Part shown: in pieces, positions 20,901-32,409 of the stretch
How the letters are laid out: each line of letters begins with the position of its first letter
Position numbering within the stretch: position 1 is the stretch's first letter
Source: Ceraceosorus guamensis
Taxonomy: Eukaryota > Basidiomycota > Exobasidiomycetes > Ceraceosorales > Ceraceosoraceae
Reading direction: 5' to 3'
Length of the DNA: 64,000 nucleotides
Assembly (NCBI RefSeq): GCF_003144195.1
Contig: NW_020290071.1
Coordinates: forward strand, 1-64,000
Notes under the pieces: model-generated
Database searches by the model: none
Seen by the model: the letters and a program-made list of their open reading frames with translations, nothing else
What the model was told of the DNA's origin: nothing
Program-made: the position numbers and the translations under genes

Positions 20901-22205
20901 GTTTGGAAAGCAGTATCGACTACACAGATAATGACGAACCTCTTGCCCAGCTCATAGAGCTTCTCGAATGACTTGGTCATGCGCTCGTAGCTCTGTTGCC
21001 GATCCTCGAAGATCTCTCCGGACCGAATGTACGCCTCATGATTGCGTTTGTCTTGCTCTTGCAAGCGCTGCAAGAACATGAGCGTGCGTGAAGCGTCAGC
21101 GGAGAACGTCTGCAAATCCGGAGTGCAGCAACGCTTACGCCGTGATCCTTGGCTATGTGCTTGACAAGCGTGGCAAAATAGGTTTCGAACAACTTGCGGA
21201 AGCGCTCTCGCCACTCCGAGCTTAGCAGCTGCGTCTCCGTCTCTGCGCTCGATTCCGCGTCTGTACCGCCTGATGCTGCGAAAGGCTCTGCTGTACCTGG
21301 GACTGTGCCAGAGCTGCTCGATGCGGCCATTCCAACCAAGGTCGATCCTATTCCCTTCAGGAGCGAGATGGCGAGCGGCACATTGGCATGCTCTCTGTCT
21401 GTGGAGAGCTGAGGATGCAGGGGTGTGAGAGCCAGCCGGCGCTCTCTATCCAGTCCCGCTCATGCACGCACTAGCTCTTTGACAATACCAAACAGCCAAG
21501 CCATCCCAGCGTCGCTTGCATCCGTGCTCGAGCTACCTCGCAAGACTTGCACCAGCGACAGCTCGGCGGCGGCGCGCAGAAGGACCTTTTGACGCGCAAG
21601 ACGAGAGCTCTCCTCGCGCTCTCGCGCATCGGGTAGCTGAGCGGCTAAAGCCGTCTTGTTCGGGAGAGCAAGCTGTGAAGCAAGTAATGCTGATAGGGGC
21701 AGCGCGAAAGCATCTGGGGCGAAGCGAGTGTGAAGAGCTGACACGATCTGCCCAGTGCGCTCAAAGCTGTCAGCGCAGCTACCCTACCTGATGCGTATCC
21801 TGCTGGAATACAACTCACCTCGCTAGCCGCAGCCACATCCTTCTCCTTGCTGCTTCTACTCAGCCCCTCTGGAATAGCCTGCACGATCTCTTCGACGTAC
21901 TTCTCCACCTTGAGGCTGGTGAGGTCTTTAAGCAGTCCATCCTTCGCATCAGCTACCAGTCCAGGAGCTCTGAGTCGCTTGATGAAGGCGGTGTTCTTCT
22001 TCAAGTTGGAGTCCAGGTTTGGAGCCTCTTGACGGCCTGGCGCTCCCCATAGCGAAGCATTCACCGCACGCAGCTGATGTCGCCTTCTGTCGCGTTCTTG
22101 CTTGATGGCAGACGTCGCAACGGGAGCTCTGCCTGCGGCTGCTGCAGTGGTCGGAGCCGGAGTTGGGGTGGACCCCGAGACGCCCGCCTCTGGCTCAGCG
22201 ACCAT
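17971..22205 (-). CDS. UPF2: UPF2/NMD2-like nonsense-mediated mRNA decay factor
   Basis: Exons in transcript order: 22205-21819, 21747-21472, 21408-21139, 21067-20940, 20862-20100, 20033-19968, 19885-18323, 18247-18106 and 18028-17971, about 1,217 residues, the usual family length. The first MIF4G repeat opens with NLDSNLKKNTAFIKRLRAPG and KVEKYVEEIVQAI, which are hallmarks of UPF2. A second lies in the 20862-20100 exon, and the third, UPF3-binding MIF4G fills the start of exon 7 (NMTYIGELTKFKI, ETCGRFLLR, YFNIYVLSKERPLPMDIDFM). An acidic Glu/Asp/Ser stretch and a C-terminal helical segment match the UPF1-binding tail; the protein ends KLTYVDKG. UPF2 bridges UPF1 and UPF3 in the cytoplasmic surveillance complex. 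It is divergent to the RRP42-like gene. Family assignment is firm; exon edges are by eye and the last may be off by one base. Confidence 0.93.
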
Positions 22206-22835
22206 TCTTGGAAGAGGCCCAGCGAAGGCTCTTGCTAGAGAGTAGGGCAGTCCATTTGACTGTTCGAGCAGCTATCGGCTCATGCGCGGAAGCTGAGGGC
22301 AACGAGCAGCGATGATGGACTGAAAGAGGAGACTCACGATCACTGCAGCATGCGTGGGCTGAGGTTGGTTGGTCCACGGCGGACAGCAGGCGTGACCAGC
22401 TTAAGTTCTGCTGCATGCTGCCGCTTGGTGATGCATGTCCGCGCGCGCGGGCCTCCACGCTCTGCGAAGAAAAAACGGAGCACGAATAAATACCAAGAAA
22501 GCATGCAGGCTCTGCACTCACGACTCTCGACTCATTCGAATCCTCAATCCAGGATCTTGAACTCTTGACTACAGCACGCACTCAAGACTCACGCTTCACC
22601 AGCGAGACCCACTTCCTACGCTAATCATCGAGACAAAGCTGTCATAAACTGTCAGCCTGTAGGTTACAGCAATACAACAGCAGCAAGCCCACCTTCCTTG
22701 CCGGGTGCGCCGCATTCAAAGGGTCTACAGGGCCGAAGCGGCACGAAAGTGTCAAAGTTGAAAGTTGAGGAATCGACACCACCTCGACCATCACAGGCTG
22801 ACGCGCACGGCTGCATCGCATTCGCATCGAGCATC
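22206..22835. promoter_or_regulatory. Divergent promoter region between UPF2 and the RRP42-like gene
   Basis: The two start codons face away from each other across 630 bp. No strong TATA box is obvious. The region holds several TTGACTGT/ACAGTCAA-like words and a stretch of CACGACTCTCGACTC near 22520. A bidirectional promoter is inferred from position only. Confidence 0.4.
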
Positions 22836-24184
22836 ATGGCCACCTCGCGCTCAGAGCAATCTCTGCTGCTCGCATCGCTCGTCTCATCTGCGCAATCTGG
22901 CCCTTCCTCTTCCAGACCCAATGCTCGACCTCTGGACTCGGCACGACCTTTAGAAATCAGCTGTGGTCTCAACCCCAACGCTGCTGGTAGTGCTGAAGTG
23001 GCAAGAGATGGCACAAGAGCTTCTGTGGTCATCGGAGCAGAGGTCAGGGAAGAGGGCGAAGGTGGGTGGGAGGTCGCCTGCGATATGTGAGTGGTCACTT
23101 TAGCGAGAAAGTTACTGAAACGCGCAACGCGGAACCTAACATTGATGGGATTGCACGCAGATCTTCCAGCGTCGCAACAATCTACCCTCAGCTGGCTTCC
23201 ACCTTTGAGACGCTTCTAGCCTCCGCACTGCCGGCTGCGCCGTATCTCACCACACCCGGCCTAGGGCCTCAGTGGTACCTGACCCTGGACGCGCGGTTGC
23301 TATCTGCGGATGGCGGGAACGCATTGGACTGCCTGCTGGCCGCAGCATGGGCAGCAGTCAATGACGTCAGATTGCCACAGACTAGGCGAATAGGCGCAGG
23401 GTCAAGCCGGGTCGCAGGCAAGGGCGTGCCAAGTAGTGGTGAACGTCAAAACCTTGCGAGAAGCTTGGCGGATCAAGCTCGAGAAGGTGAAGGCTTGGGC
23501 AAAGCTGGCCTCTCTGGACTCAAAGGTTTCGTGAGCGGGGCGGACAAGGGCACGGGCGGACCCTCTGGTGCAAAGGATTTTGAGCTTGTAGAAGGAACGG
23601 ACATGATCCTGGCGGGAGCACCTCATATGGGCGTGGCCGTGACCCTGGCACTGGTGAGTGATCACGAATTGACACATCAGCAGCTTCCTCAACCGAATGG
23701 TGCTGCAAAGAGCTCGTCGAAGCTAAATGGTGCTGATACCCTATTTTCCAACCCTTGCCCGCTGACACAGCTCCCTCGTGGCCTCCATCTGCTGGACCCG
23801 AACTTGCACGAAGAGATTGCGCTCCCACCCCACCTCCGCCTTTGCGTCATTGCCTCGCCCTCGGAAGCAGATCCAAAGAAGCCTGTGATATGGTCAGCAA
23901 GGCTCCTATCGGACCCGCCGGGAAGTGAAGTGGGAGCGAGCGGAAGGGACGCTGCAGCTGGTGCGGCTCTTGCACCTGCTAGGAACAAGGTCGCAGGCGC
24001 TGCAGCGGATGAATCTCGAGAGCTGCTGGAGGAAGCTTGGGGCGCACCTGATCTGTCTAGGGTGAGAGGAGGCATCAAGGTGAGTCGATGTACCCCGCTA
24101 CGTATGACCACGCAGGTAGGCGCTGACGGGCCCAAGCACAATCTTGGATCAGCTGGCGGCACTCTACGCATTGCAGCTTCATGA
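22836..24184 (+). CDS. RNase PH-fold exosome subunit, RRP42/EXOSC7-like
   Basis: Exons 22836-23086, 23161-24079 and 24116-24184 give about 412 residues; the last intron is 36 nt and in frame, so it may be retained. The start MATSRSEQSLLL is followed by the family's RPLDSARPLEIS and by an altered GSA-V-G-T block. WYLTLDARLLSADGGNALDCL is the core RNase PH motif, and LLDPNLHEE matches the ILDPTxEEE segment of RRP42/RRP45-type subunits. The exosome ring degrades RNA 3' to 5' in nucleus and cytoplasm, and these eukaryotic ring subunits are structural rather than catalytic. An insert of about 60 Gly/Ser/Lys-rich residues (from about residue 155) splits the fold and is longer than usual. RRP43 is a less likely alternative. 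Confidence 0.72.
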
Positions 24185-26502
24185 GGCTATGCAGGCACAG
24201 GTTGAGCAGAGTGAAAATGAACGGTAGCGAGGGGAGCAGAATGCAATTCATCACCTTTGCTCGCAATGCAATACAGCACACCCCCTCACGCAAACAAAGA
24301 CTGCTTAGGCGTGAATCTGGAGCACGAAGCGCTGATGGGCAGGCTTACGATTCGAATGCCTCAACGATTTGGGCCATGCCACGCGGTGAGTCTTTGGAAG
24401 GCATCGCCGACAACGTCGACTGAGCGCATCGTCACTGTCACTGAGCCTTATCCAAGCGTCATCACTGAGCACACCCCGGCGGAAATGTTCCATACGACCT
24501 CGTGCGCTCGTGAATCAGACGGAGACATGTGATGAGCAACAATCGGCCAGCGTCGATGCCGCCAAGAGCGCTTCGCTCCATGGCTTCAGCTCGTCTAGAT
24601 GCTTGACCACACGAGTACTACTATACATAGTGACCATCGGCTCTGGCTACGCAAAGACCTGCAACAATCACGACTCGTGGGCGAGCCGGCAGCAACATGT
24701 AATAACATCATCATCACGAGCTCCTCACGTCTCGAACAACGTGCTTGAGCCCTTGAGCAGCACGTGCACCTCCACTGCGTGGATCTGAGCCAACTCAGCA
24801 AGGCGAGTCTCGAATTGATGAATCTGAGCCTGGACGTGCACCTGAACCGAGATCGAAGATCTTGACCCGCGCATTAGCAGCTTTTGTGCTTGATGCGTCA
24901 ATGAGGTATGTGAACAGAGAATTAGATTCAAGATTCACGATTCGCTCGATCATCATCGAGGGCGTTCAAGATTTTAGCGTGGGCGCAACATTAGGCGTCT
25001 GACTCTTTCGGCATGCATATACGACTCCGAACAAGGGTTATCATGCAGCGCGACTCTGCAGAGGCTTCACCGCATACTGTATCCCGTGGGCGCTGCACCC
25101 GCGCCGTTGCTGCATGCAGCGAACCGCCGGATCCTGCTCCAGCTTTGCCCGCCACTGCTGTTGTGAAGCGGAGCCGCGGCGAACAAGCCGATGTGCTCAA
25201 ACTTCTCCCTCGAGCTTAACCTCTTCAGTGTGTGGCCTAAGCACGATGCTGACCATCGCAGCTTCGCACCGTGACAGTTGTAGCTGCTTGAAGCTTCGTT
25301 GATGGCAGCCAGCAATCGTGCATGTGAGTTATTCGAGGGACTTGAGCTTCTTTCCGCAAGGCACATGTTGTGAGTTTTGGTGCGGCTGTGTGATGCGTGG
25401 GCGCGTTTGAGCTTCGCCGGATGTGCTTTGGCGGTACCTGCATAACACAGCGGGTCGACCTACGCCTTTCGGCAGCCTTGCCGAGTCGGACACTTAGCCT
25501 GTAGTAAGTACTTGAGCAGTCACACTGCTTGAAGGGTGAGTTCGACCCGCGACTACTCCACTTCCATATTGATGATCATGATAACTTATTTGCTGGCTTC
25601 GATCAAACCTTCCTCTGGGCTGAGAAGATGCATAAACAAATTGGAGGTGAAACGAAGCAGTCGATCATGAGTCGTGGCTTGCTCTCATATACTTCAGCTT
25701 TGCCCGGCTCCGCGGACGCCATGACGCCATGCAGCGAGAGTCCTGCTGCATGCTCCCTGCAATCACGTTCCATACGCAATCGCTGGCCGATGCATCAAAG
25801 CTGAGGCTGCGAATGACGCGAAAACCCAATCATTTCTCTAAGCCGCCCGCCTTCGGTCAAACCGTCCTAGCAGCATTTCGGCATACCACTTCGCATCTAA
25901 GCAGCCGACCATTAACGTATCATAGAGCGTAAGTGCGCTCGATGAGTATGGAGGTCCATGCAAAAACCACGTCGGTAGCCCAGAGCATCTTCGGCAGGTG
26001 TAGGCTAGTGTACTCATCTGACGCCCAAGTCAGCCACGGCAGCCAGCAGCAGCGTAGGTGAGATGTGGTATGCAACCCAACACTCACGCTCTTGTTTGTC
26101 TTCGTCAGCTCTTGACTCACCACTGCCCGAGCGCCATGCATCAGCCCCAGCAATGCACAGCTAGTCTTGACCAAATACTTGGGGCTGGCCCAGCTGAGCG
26201 ATTGCGAAGGGCAGCAGTCGTGACTGCTGTGACACGCAGAATCACTTGTCTGCACCAGCTGAACCCGGTTCAGCGCTCTAGCTGACTCCACATGTGTGAT
26301 TGGCATGTGTCTTGAAGCGGACTCAGCAATCTCGGCACGACGGGTACGTGGTCACAATTCGCCTGAATAGCAGCAGGAGCATGCGCTCGAGGATGCAAAG
26401 TACAAATAGTGAGCCTCTCCATCGCTATGACATTCTGCTGTCCCAGCAATCACACACTTTTCTGACCTTCCATTTCATCCCCGCCAAAAATCCTTGCCCA
26501 TC
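24185..26502. other. Intergenic stretch with no recognised gene
   Basis: About 2.3 kb. Open frames are short, and none carries a motif I recognise. It contains an AGATTCACGATTCGCTC copy of the scattered motif at 24931-24947. The last 150 bp before 26503 should hold the promoter of the glucanase gene, with an AC/CT-rich leader. Confidence 0.5.
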
Positions 26503-27400
26503 ATGTTCTCTAAGACCAGCACTGTCGCTCTCGTCTCCGCCGCCGTTCTGGCCGCATCCGCTCCCGCTGTCGTCGATGCCAGCGCCAAGCGAGGAGTCGC
26601 CTGGCCCTACTTCTCCAATGTGGCGCCCAGCACCGCGTTTGGCGGAGCCGTCGCTTGGCTGTACGACTACGAGACCTACCTGCCTCCCCCCGATGGCTCT
26701 AGCTTTGCTGGCAAGGAGTTCATCTGCATGCAAGGCAAGCGAGGAACCGGAGCTCAAGACTCTTCTCCCATCACCCAGCTCGCCTCTCGCTGCGCCAACC
26801 AGGGCTCTTACGTCATGGGCTTCAACGAGCCTGACCAGCCCGAATCCGTCGGTGGATCTGCCATCTCTCCTCAGGATGCTGCACGTCTCTGGCAACAGTA
26901 CATCCAGCCCTTGAAAAACCAAGGCAAGAAGCTCGTCGCACCCTCGGTCTCCGCTGCTCAGGGAGACAACCTCGGTGAAGCATGGCTCGACGCCTTCGTC
27001 GCTGCTTGCCAGGGCTGCACCTTCGACGCTTACGGGTGAGTCAAAAGACCATCATCGGGTTTCCCCATCTCGCTTGCAATCATCCGCACTCACCTTTCGG
27101 CTCGCCTTGCCTTCCCACAGCTTCCACCCTTACGGTCCCAACGACGGCATCATCCGTCAACAAGTCGACGGCTTCACCTCCAAGTACCACCCAGTCTGGA
27201 TCGACGAGTTCGGCCAGGACCAGAATGCCAACCAAGCCGGTCCTGACTTTTTCAACGCCGTCATTGGCTACCTCGAGGGCAACGGCAACGTCGAGAGGTA
27301 TGCTACTCTGACTCGCTACAACCCCAACGGTGCGGACCCCAAGGACCTCCTCAACCCAGACGGAAGCAGGACCCAGCTCGGAAACATTTACAACAGCTAG
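26503..27400 (+). CDS. Secreted GH128 endo-beta-1,3-glucanase-like protein
   Basis: Exons 26503-27035 and 27121-27400 encode 270 residues. A signal peptide covers about residues 1-27 (MFSKTSTVALVSAAVLAASA...VVDA). The mature part starts KRGVAWPYFSN and folds as the short TIM barrel of GH128 (the Asl1/Gluc_hydrol family). The likely catalytic pair is Glu109 in GFNEPDQP and Glu207 in WIDEFGQ; RYNPNGADPKDLLNPDGS is the typical C-terminal end of these short single-domain fungal proteins. The enzyme would act outside the cell on beta-1,3-glucan, either in remodelling the fungal wall or on other glucans. It is transcribed alone, tail to tail with the helicase gene, whose stop lies 298 bp away. Confidence 0.88.
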
Positions 27401-27697
27401 AAGAAGTCCCTGCTTGATGCTAGCGCATCGCATCCAAGACGCCACGCACCTGAATACGGACCCTACCTATCACTCCACACCCTAATCCACGCTTGCCATT
27501 TGAATGAATCTCGAATTGTGATGCACTTGACGTCAAGTAGTGACTGGCCGTCAAAGCAAGTGAACACGTTTCTGTAAATGTACTATGCGCTTGTCTATAA
27601 TCACGTCCTTGTGCCTGTGCGCTCGATGATTTTGGTTGCAGTCGCTTTGTCTAACTTCGATCCGAACAGCTCTAGGCGGCCCAGCAGATGCCAATGT

Positions 27698-30288
27698 TCA
27701 GTACGGCTTGGGACCGCGTCCTCGGCCACCACCGCCTCCTCTGCGTGGCCCTCCTCCACCGATTCCTCGCTGAGCGCCCGAGCCGCGTCCTGAATTGGAA
27801 TCGCTGCTCGGAAGCCCATTGGCGCCCTGATTTCGTCCGGAGCCTCCATGCGCTCCTCCTCTACCCCCACGTCCAGCACCCCCACCACGGCTGCCTCCCG
27901 CTCCTCCTCCTTGTTGCTGCTTGTCGTCCCTCTGGATGTTGAGCATATGAGAGAATGGCTGTGGGTGACGCGTAGCCGGGCAGGTAATGCAGCGTCGAGC
28001 AATTTTAGATTGTGGACGCGAGAACAGCACGAGCCCAGACGACGTCACTCACCTTCAGGCTCATCATGCCCACAGCTTTAGGAGTGATGCCCGGCAGGCT
28101 TCCACTGCCCTCGGCAAATCTCAAGCCTTGGATGGCGTATTCGTTCATGCGAACAACCAATTCCTTGGAGTCCCATCCAATCCACTTCTTTTCTCCGTTG
28201 AGATAGCCCATGAGCTGACAGAACGAAAAGCAAACGGGCGAGCCTGGTCAGCGTCTTGATCTTTGCGCGATCATGTCACCGGATAAGAACTTACAGCTCT
28301 GTACGTCGCGGCCTTTTCGTCGTCCCCAACCTGGCCGATAGCAGCATTATAGACCTGTCTTGCATAGCCGAGCGCATCTTCGAATGCAGCATCTCTGTCG
28401 ATCTTTGTGACGGGCAACTCCTTGAAAGCTGCCTTCTGTACAAACTTTCCCTCAAAGTCATTGAGCACCAGCATTCCGCTTCCTCCGGCGCCTGCTCTGC
28501 CGGTCCTGCCTACTCTGTGGATGTATTGGTCCACTTCGCTGGGCGCACCCAATTGAAGCACCCTGCCGTGCGTGCGCTCAAAGGCATGATACCATTGTCA
28601 GTCAGTCTGTAAGGTCTAGCATCTCCTTCCAGAATCCAGAACAAACACTCACAAGCTTACGCCGGGGAAGTCCACGCCTCTAGCAGCAACGTCGGAGCTG
28701 AGCAGCACCCCGCTTTTGCCAGCGGCAAAATTGTTGGTGTTTCTGACGCGAGCGCCTTGTGACATTCTGCTGTGAATAGCGCAGACCTCGAAGTTTTTGC
28801 CTCCTGCTTGCGCGATAGCCTCCTTGTAAGGCCGAGTCTCGAAGACATCGTGGGCCAAGGAAGCGGAGCGGGCGGTTTGGAAAAAGAGAATTGGCTTGCT
28901 TTCCGGTCCGTTGATTTTGATATCTTGCAGTACGTAGTGCAAAGCCATGGCCAGCTGGTCTGCCAAAGGTGCAAGGACGTACTCTAAGAGCGACGGAGCG
29001 CACCTGATGTCAGATTCGCGCTGAGCTTCGATCTCTAAAAACAGCGCGCACTCACGCTGCTTGATGTGCTTGTGCACGTTGGCCTCTTCTTCGCTGAGGC
29101 AATTGACAAATGCGGCATCTTGAGCTAATCTGGCTGTCTCTTTCAGGCCCTTGGGGACCGTGGCACTGAAGAGTAGCGTTTGCCTGCCCTGGGACCTGGT
29201 GGGCAAGAAGGTTTGGATCTGTTCCAGCACTGGTCGGAAGCCCATGTCGAACATGCGATCAGCTTCGTCTGCCACGAGAATCTGCAGCCTGGAGACGGAA
29301 GATGCCAAATTGGATGTTTGCAGATGATCCATCAACTGCGTCGACAGTTCGAAACATGATGTCAGCTTACGACGATGATGTAGGACCAGCACGTTCACTG
29401 CAGCAACTCACTCTTCCTGGTGTCGCTATCAAAATGTCCTTGCGTTGACGCTGTAGCAGCTGGCGCTCGGTATTGATCTTCCATCGAAGCCGGTCGAGGA
29501 TGTCAGCTAGCCCACAATCGTGCCTCTAAGCTGCGACTTGGACGCTGTACTCACATTCGAGCCTCCGATGACGCATTGCGAGCCCAGCACTCCTCGTAAG
29601 CCCTGTAGCAGCATTTCTGCCTCTCTCTGCCAGAGCACCGCATGTCTGTCAGCTTGGGTTCTGCAATGTCTGGGGCCAGTCCGCACGCGACACCACTGAC
29701 CTGAATCTGCAGCGCCAATTCTCTGGTAGGACTGAGCACTAACAACCTGACGTGTTGCCCGTTGCTTGGTGGCCCGCTCAAAAGTCTCTGCAAGCTGGGC
29801 AGAAGATATGCGATAGTCTTTCCCGTGCCTGTTTTTGCCTGCACCAAAACGTCTTTTCCAGAGAGAGCAGGGTCGAGAGAAGCGCTCTGCACGTCCGACA
29901 TGCTCTCGAAAGGGATGGAAGAGAGGATTCGCCCATCGACGCGGTCAGAGAGGGATGCGAAGGAAGACGTGGCGAGATGAGAGGCCATCGATGAGCCCGG
30001 CAAAGGTGCGCGCGGCGCTGCTTGTGTGGAGAAGTCGTGCGCTCTCTCCAGCTTGAACTCTGCGCCATTTGATGCGGACCGCTGATGTCCGTTCGGTTGT
30101 CTGTTTCCTGCGCCCCCTCCTCCGCGCCCTCTGCGGCCCCTGCCTCTTGTTTCTGTGCCGGACATGACCGGGAGCGTGGCAAAGTGATTCTTGAGGATAG
30201 TGCGGCTGCGTGTGAGACTTTCGATGGCAGGCAATGGAGAAAAGAGGCGGCGAGCAGTTGTTGTCGCAGCACGGAGGTGAAAGACCAT
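27698..30288 (-). CDS. Mitochondrial DEAD-box RNA helicase, MSS116-like
   Basis: Exons in transcript order: 30288-29701, 29626-29555, 29477-29412, 29335-29056, 28983-28653, 28562-28295, 28214-28053 and 27958-27698, about 675 residues, close to yeast Mss116. Residues 1-40 are Arg-rich and nearly free of acids, as in a mitochondrial targeting sequence. Helicase motifs in order are AKTGTGKT, PTRELALQI, ATPGR, DEAD (VADEADRMFDMGF), SAT, ARGVDFPGV and HRVGRTGRAG. A helical C-terminal extension (LMGYLNGEKKWIGW) matches the Mss116 group, and the last 80 residues are a Gly/Arg-rich tail typical of RNA-binding helicases. The family unwinds and anneals mitochondrial RNA, helping group I and II intron splicing and translation. 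The 72-nt intron at 28984-29055 is in frame; I splice it because HIKQ-QYVLAPL then fits the family. Confidence 0.9.
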
Positions 30289-32409
30289 AGGAAGGTGCGT
30301 TGGGATTGCGTAGGGTCGCGATGACAGGTCAACCTTGTGAGCTCTGCAAGATGGCTAAGTAGGCTTGTGAGTAGATGTACCGTCCATGCGAGCGTGATTA
30401 ATCGTGATGCACGGGAAGTGTGAAGGTGACGCGCACTTTGATGGGAAAAGTCTATGAGGTAGGAGTAGTAGTAGCAGTCTTGAGTAGCAGTTGTTGCAAG
30501 CTGGTCGAAAGCCAGCCCTTTTTAGAACTTCTGAAATTTTTGATCACGTGTCGCAAGAGCAATCTTGAATGCGAAAGGACTCAAGTCGAGAACATTTCCT
30601 AGCTTTGACTGAGCATATGCATCCCGCTCATTTACGCAGTGCTCAGGTTTCAGATCCCCACGTCCGTGCCTGACGATCAACGCGGGCGACGCGTCGCGAA
30701 TTTTTACGGTAAGCACGCGTCTATGCAGGCGTGCCGTCGTTCGCGAGGCTTATCCGCGAGCGAACAGCTCCGCCCGCGAAGAAGTCAACGTTCAACATTT
30801 GCTGCTACTGGCTGCATCCAGACATGTCTGTCTATATGCACAAATGTCGTGATCAGCCCCTTGTGCACCTCCTTGCTCTAACCGACAACTAGCCCGAGCT
30901 GAGCACGCGGTCGTCTATTGCTGAACAGGTGCGAACGTGTGCACACCAAGGCGCCATTGCCTGTACTCTGACTGCGTCTTGGCTGAAATGGTACGATTCT
31001 GCATGGTGCTTTGGTTCCACCGATGAGCGCGCGGCGAGTCGCGCCCTCGATTCTGATTCTGATTCTTGATTGACAAGACCTTAGCGGCGCGCAACAACCT
31101 GATCAAATCGCGAATCTCGTTTACCATGCAGGAATTAGGATCAGGATACTAATGAATCCATAATCGTGAATTGTCTACATTCAAAATACAGTCGCGAGTG
31201 AGGAAATGGACGACTTTATGACTCGCTGACGAGGCATTTGATTGGGACCAGCGCGTGCAGCAGCCAAACAAAGTCACGAGTCGTGACTCCACGCCAACTT
31301 GAATGTGAATGCGAGACGTGACTCGCTGATAAGCCAGCAGATCGAGCTGAGCAATCAAGCTGGATCGCAGCACTCGTCTTGAGCAACGCCGAGCCTCGCA
31401 TAGCCGATAAGGACTCGAGGCGTACGTGCTCGGGGCCCGCATGCTTTCTCGGCCGTCTAGTGTGAGGATTGATGATGGAACAACCAGACGCCATGAATCT
31501 TGAATGGTGGTGACCCGTGGCGTCTCATCGTGGGGGGGCAACAAAGAGTTAATTGTGAGTGGAGGGGTTCATCGCATGCACGCCTTGGGGGCCGCGTGTG
31601 CTGAACAACGGTCCGAAGCCCGTGCGCGCGCTTCTGCTGAGCACGCGCTCGCTCGCTCGCTCGGGAGTTTTATGCCCTCGATCGATCACCCTTCGCGCGG
31701 CATTATGCAATCTGTGCATATAGAAAGCTTAGCTCCGCGTCTCATCTCTGCCTTGCTCACACTCACGGTGTACTGCATGTGGACCCTTGAAGCGGAAGCC
31801 GAAGGGGTCCGGTCCGTTCCAGGACTCGTGACGACGCCTCTTCGGGCATGCAGCAGCAGCTCCATCGGATTCAGTTCAGCGCTGCACAAAGCATCAGCTG
31901 CAAGCCTCATCTCTCGATCTCTTGGAAGAGTTCAATTCGCGAGCTTGCTGCTCCAGGCGCCTTGCCTGTTGTGCTCCCAAGCCGAATCGCACGCTCTCAC
32001 GCAGAATAAGCAGCAGCAGACGCAAGCTTTCCTAAGCGTAAGCGGATTTCGAAGCTTGCACTCTGCCTGGAACATCGAGGGGGCTGCAGCAGCCGAGGAA
32101 TCTGATGAATAATCTCCTTTGCCATTCACGATCGTGTGCCGGAATAGTAATCCCACGGCTCAGCCATCTTCGACTCTGTTTGCATCGAGTTCGATCAGAC
32201 ATGGTAGCCGTGTCAGCTGATCGGTCGTCGCCCCATCCAGCTTACATCAGTCGTAATCATTCTCTACGCTGGGGTCCCCCATCCGTGCGCAGCATCTGAT
32301 GTATGTATAAATCTTCGGCCAGCGTGGTCGTCCCCGCAAATCCCTTCCCCCTCACCTCAATTTCAACACGCTCGCTCTCGAGTCTGAGCTATTGTATCAC
32401 TGCCAGAAC
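30289..32409. other. Intergenic stretch between two divergent genes
   Basis: About 2.1 kb upstream of both the helicase gene and the SIS-domain gene. An open frame of 202 codons at 31504-32112 has no domain and no splice support and is probably chance. Copies of the AATCGTGAATT-type motif occur near 31161. Confidence 0.45.
32306..32312 (+). promoter_or_regulatory. TATA box of the SIS-domain gene
   Basis: TATAAAT lies 98 bp upstream of the start codon at 32410 and is followed by a C/T-rich leader, as expected for a fungal core promoter. Inferred from position and sequence. Confidence 0.45.

Noticed and set aside
17971-24184. An operon-like RNA-decay cluster
   Set aside because: UPF2 and the RRP42-like gene are on opposite strands with separate starts, and the helicase is mitochondrial; only a shared promoter region is supported.
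28653-29335. Reading the helicase through 28984-29055 without splicing
   Set aside because: The segment has intron ends and a branch point, and removing it restores the family sequence between motif III and the C-terminal RecA domain.
31504-32112. Open frame of 202 codons on the plus strand
   Set aside because: No domain, no splice support, uneven composition, and it lies in a spacer between divergent promoters; probably chance.
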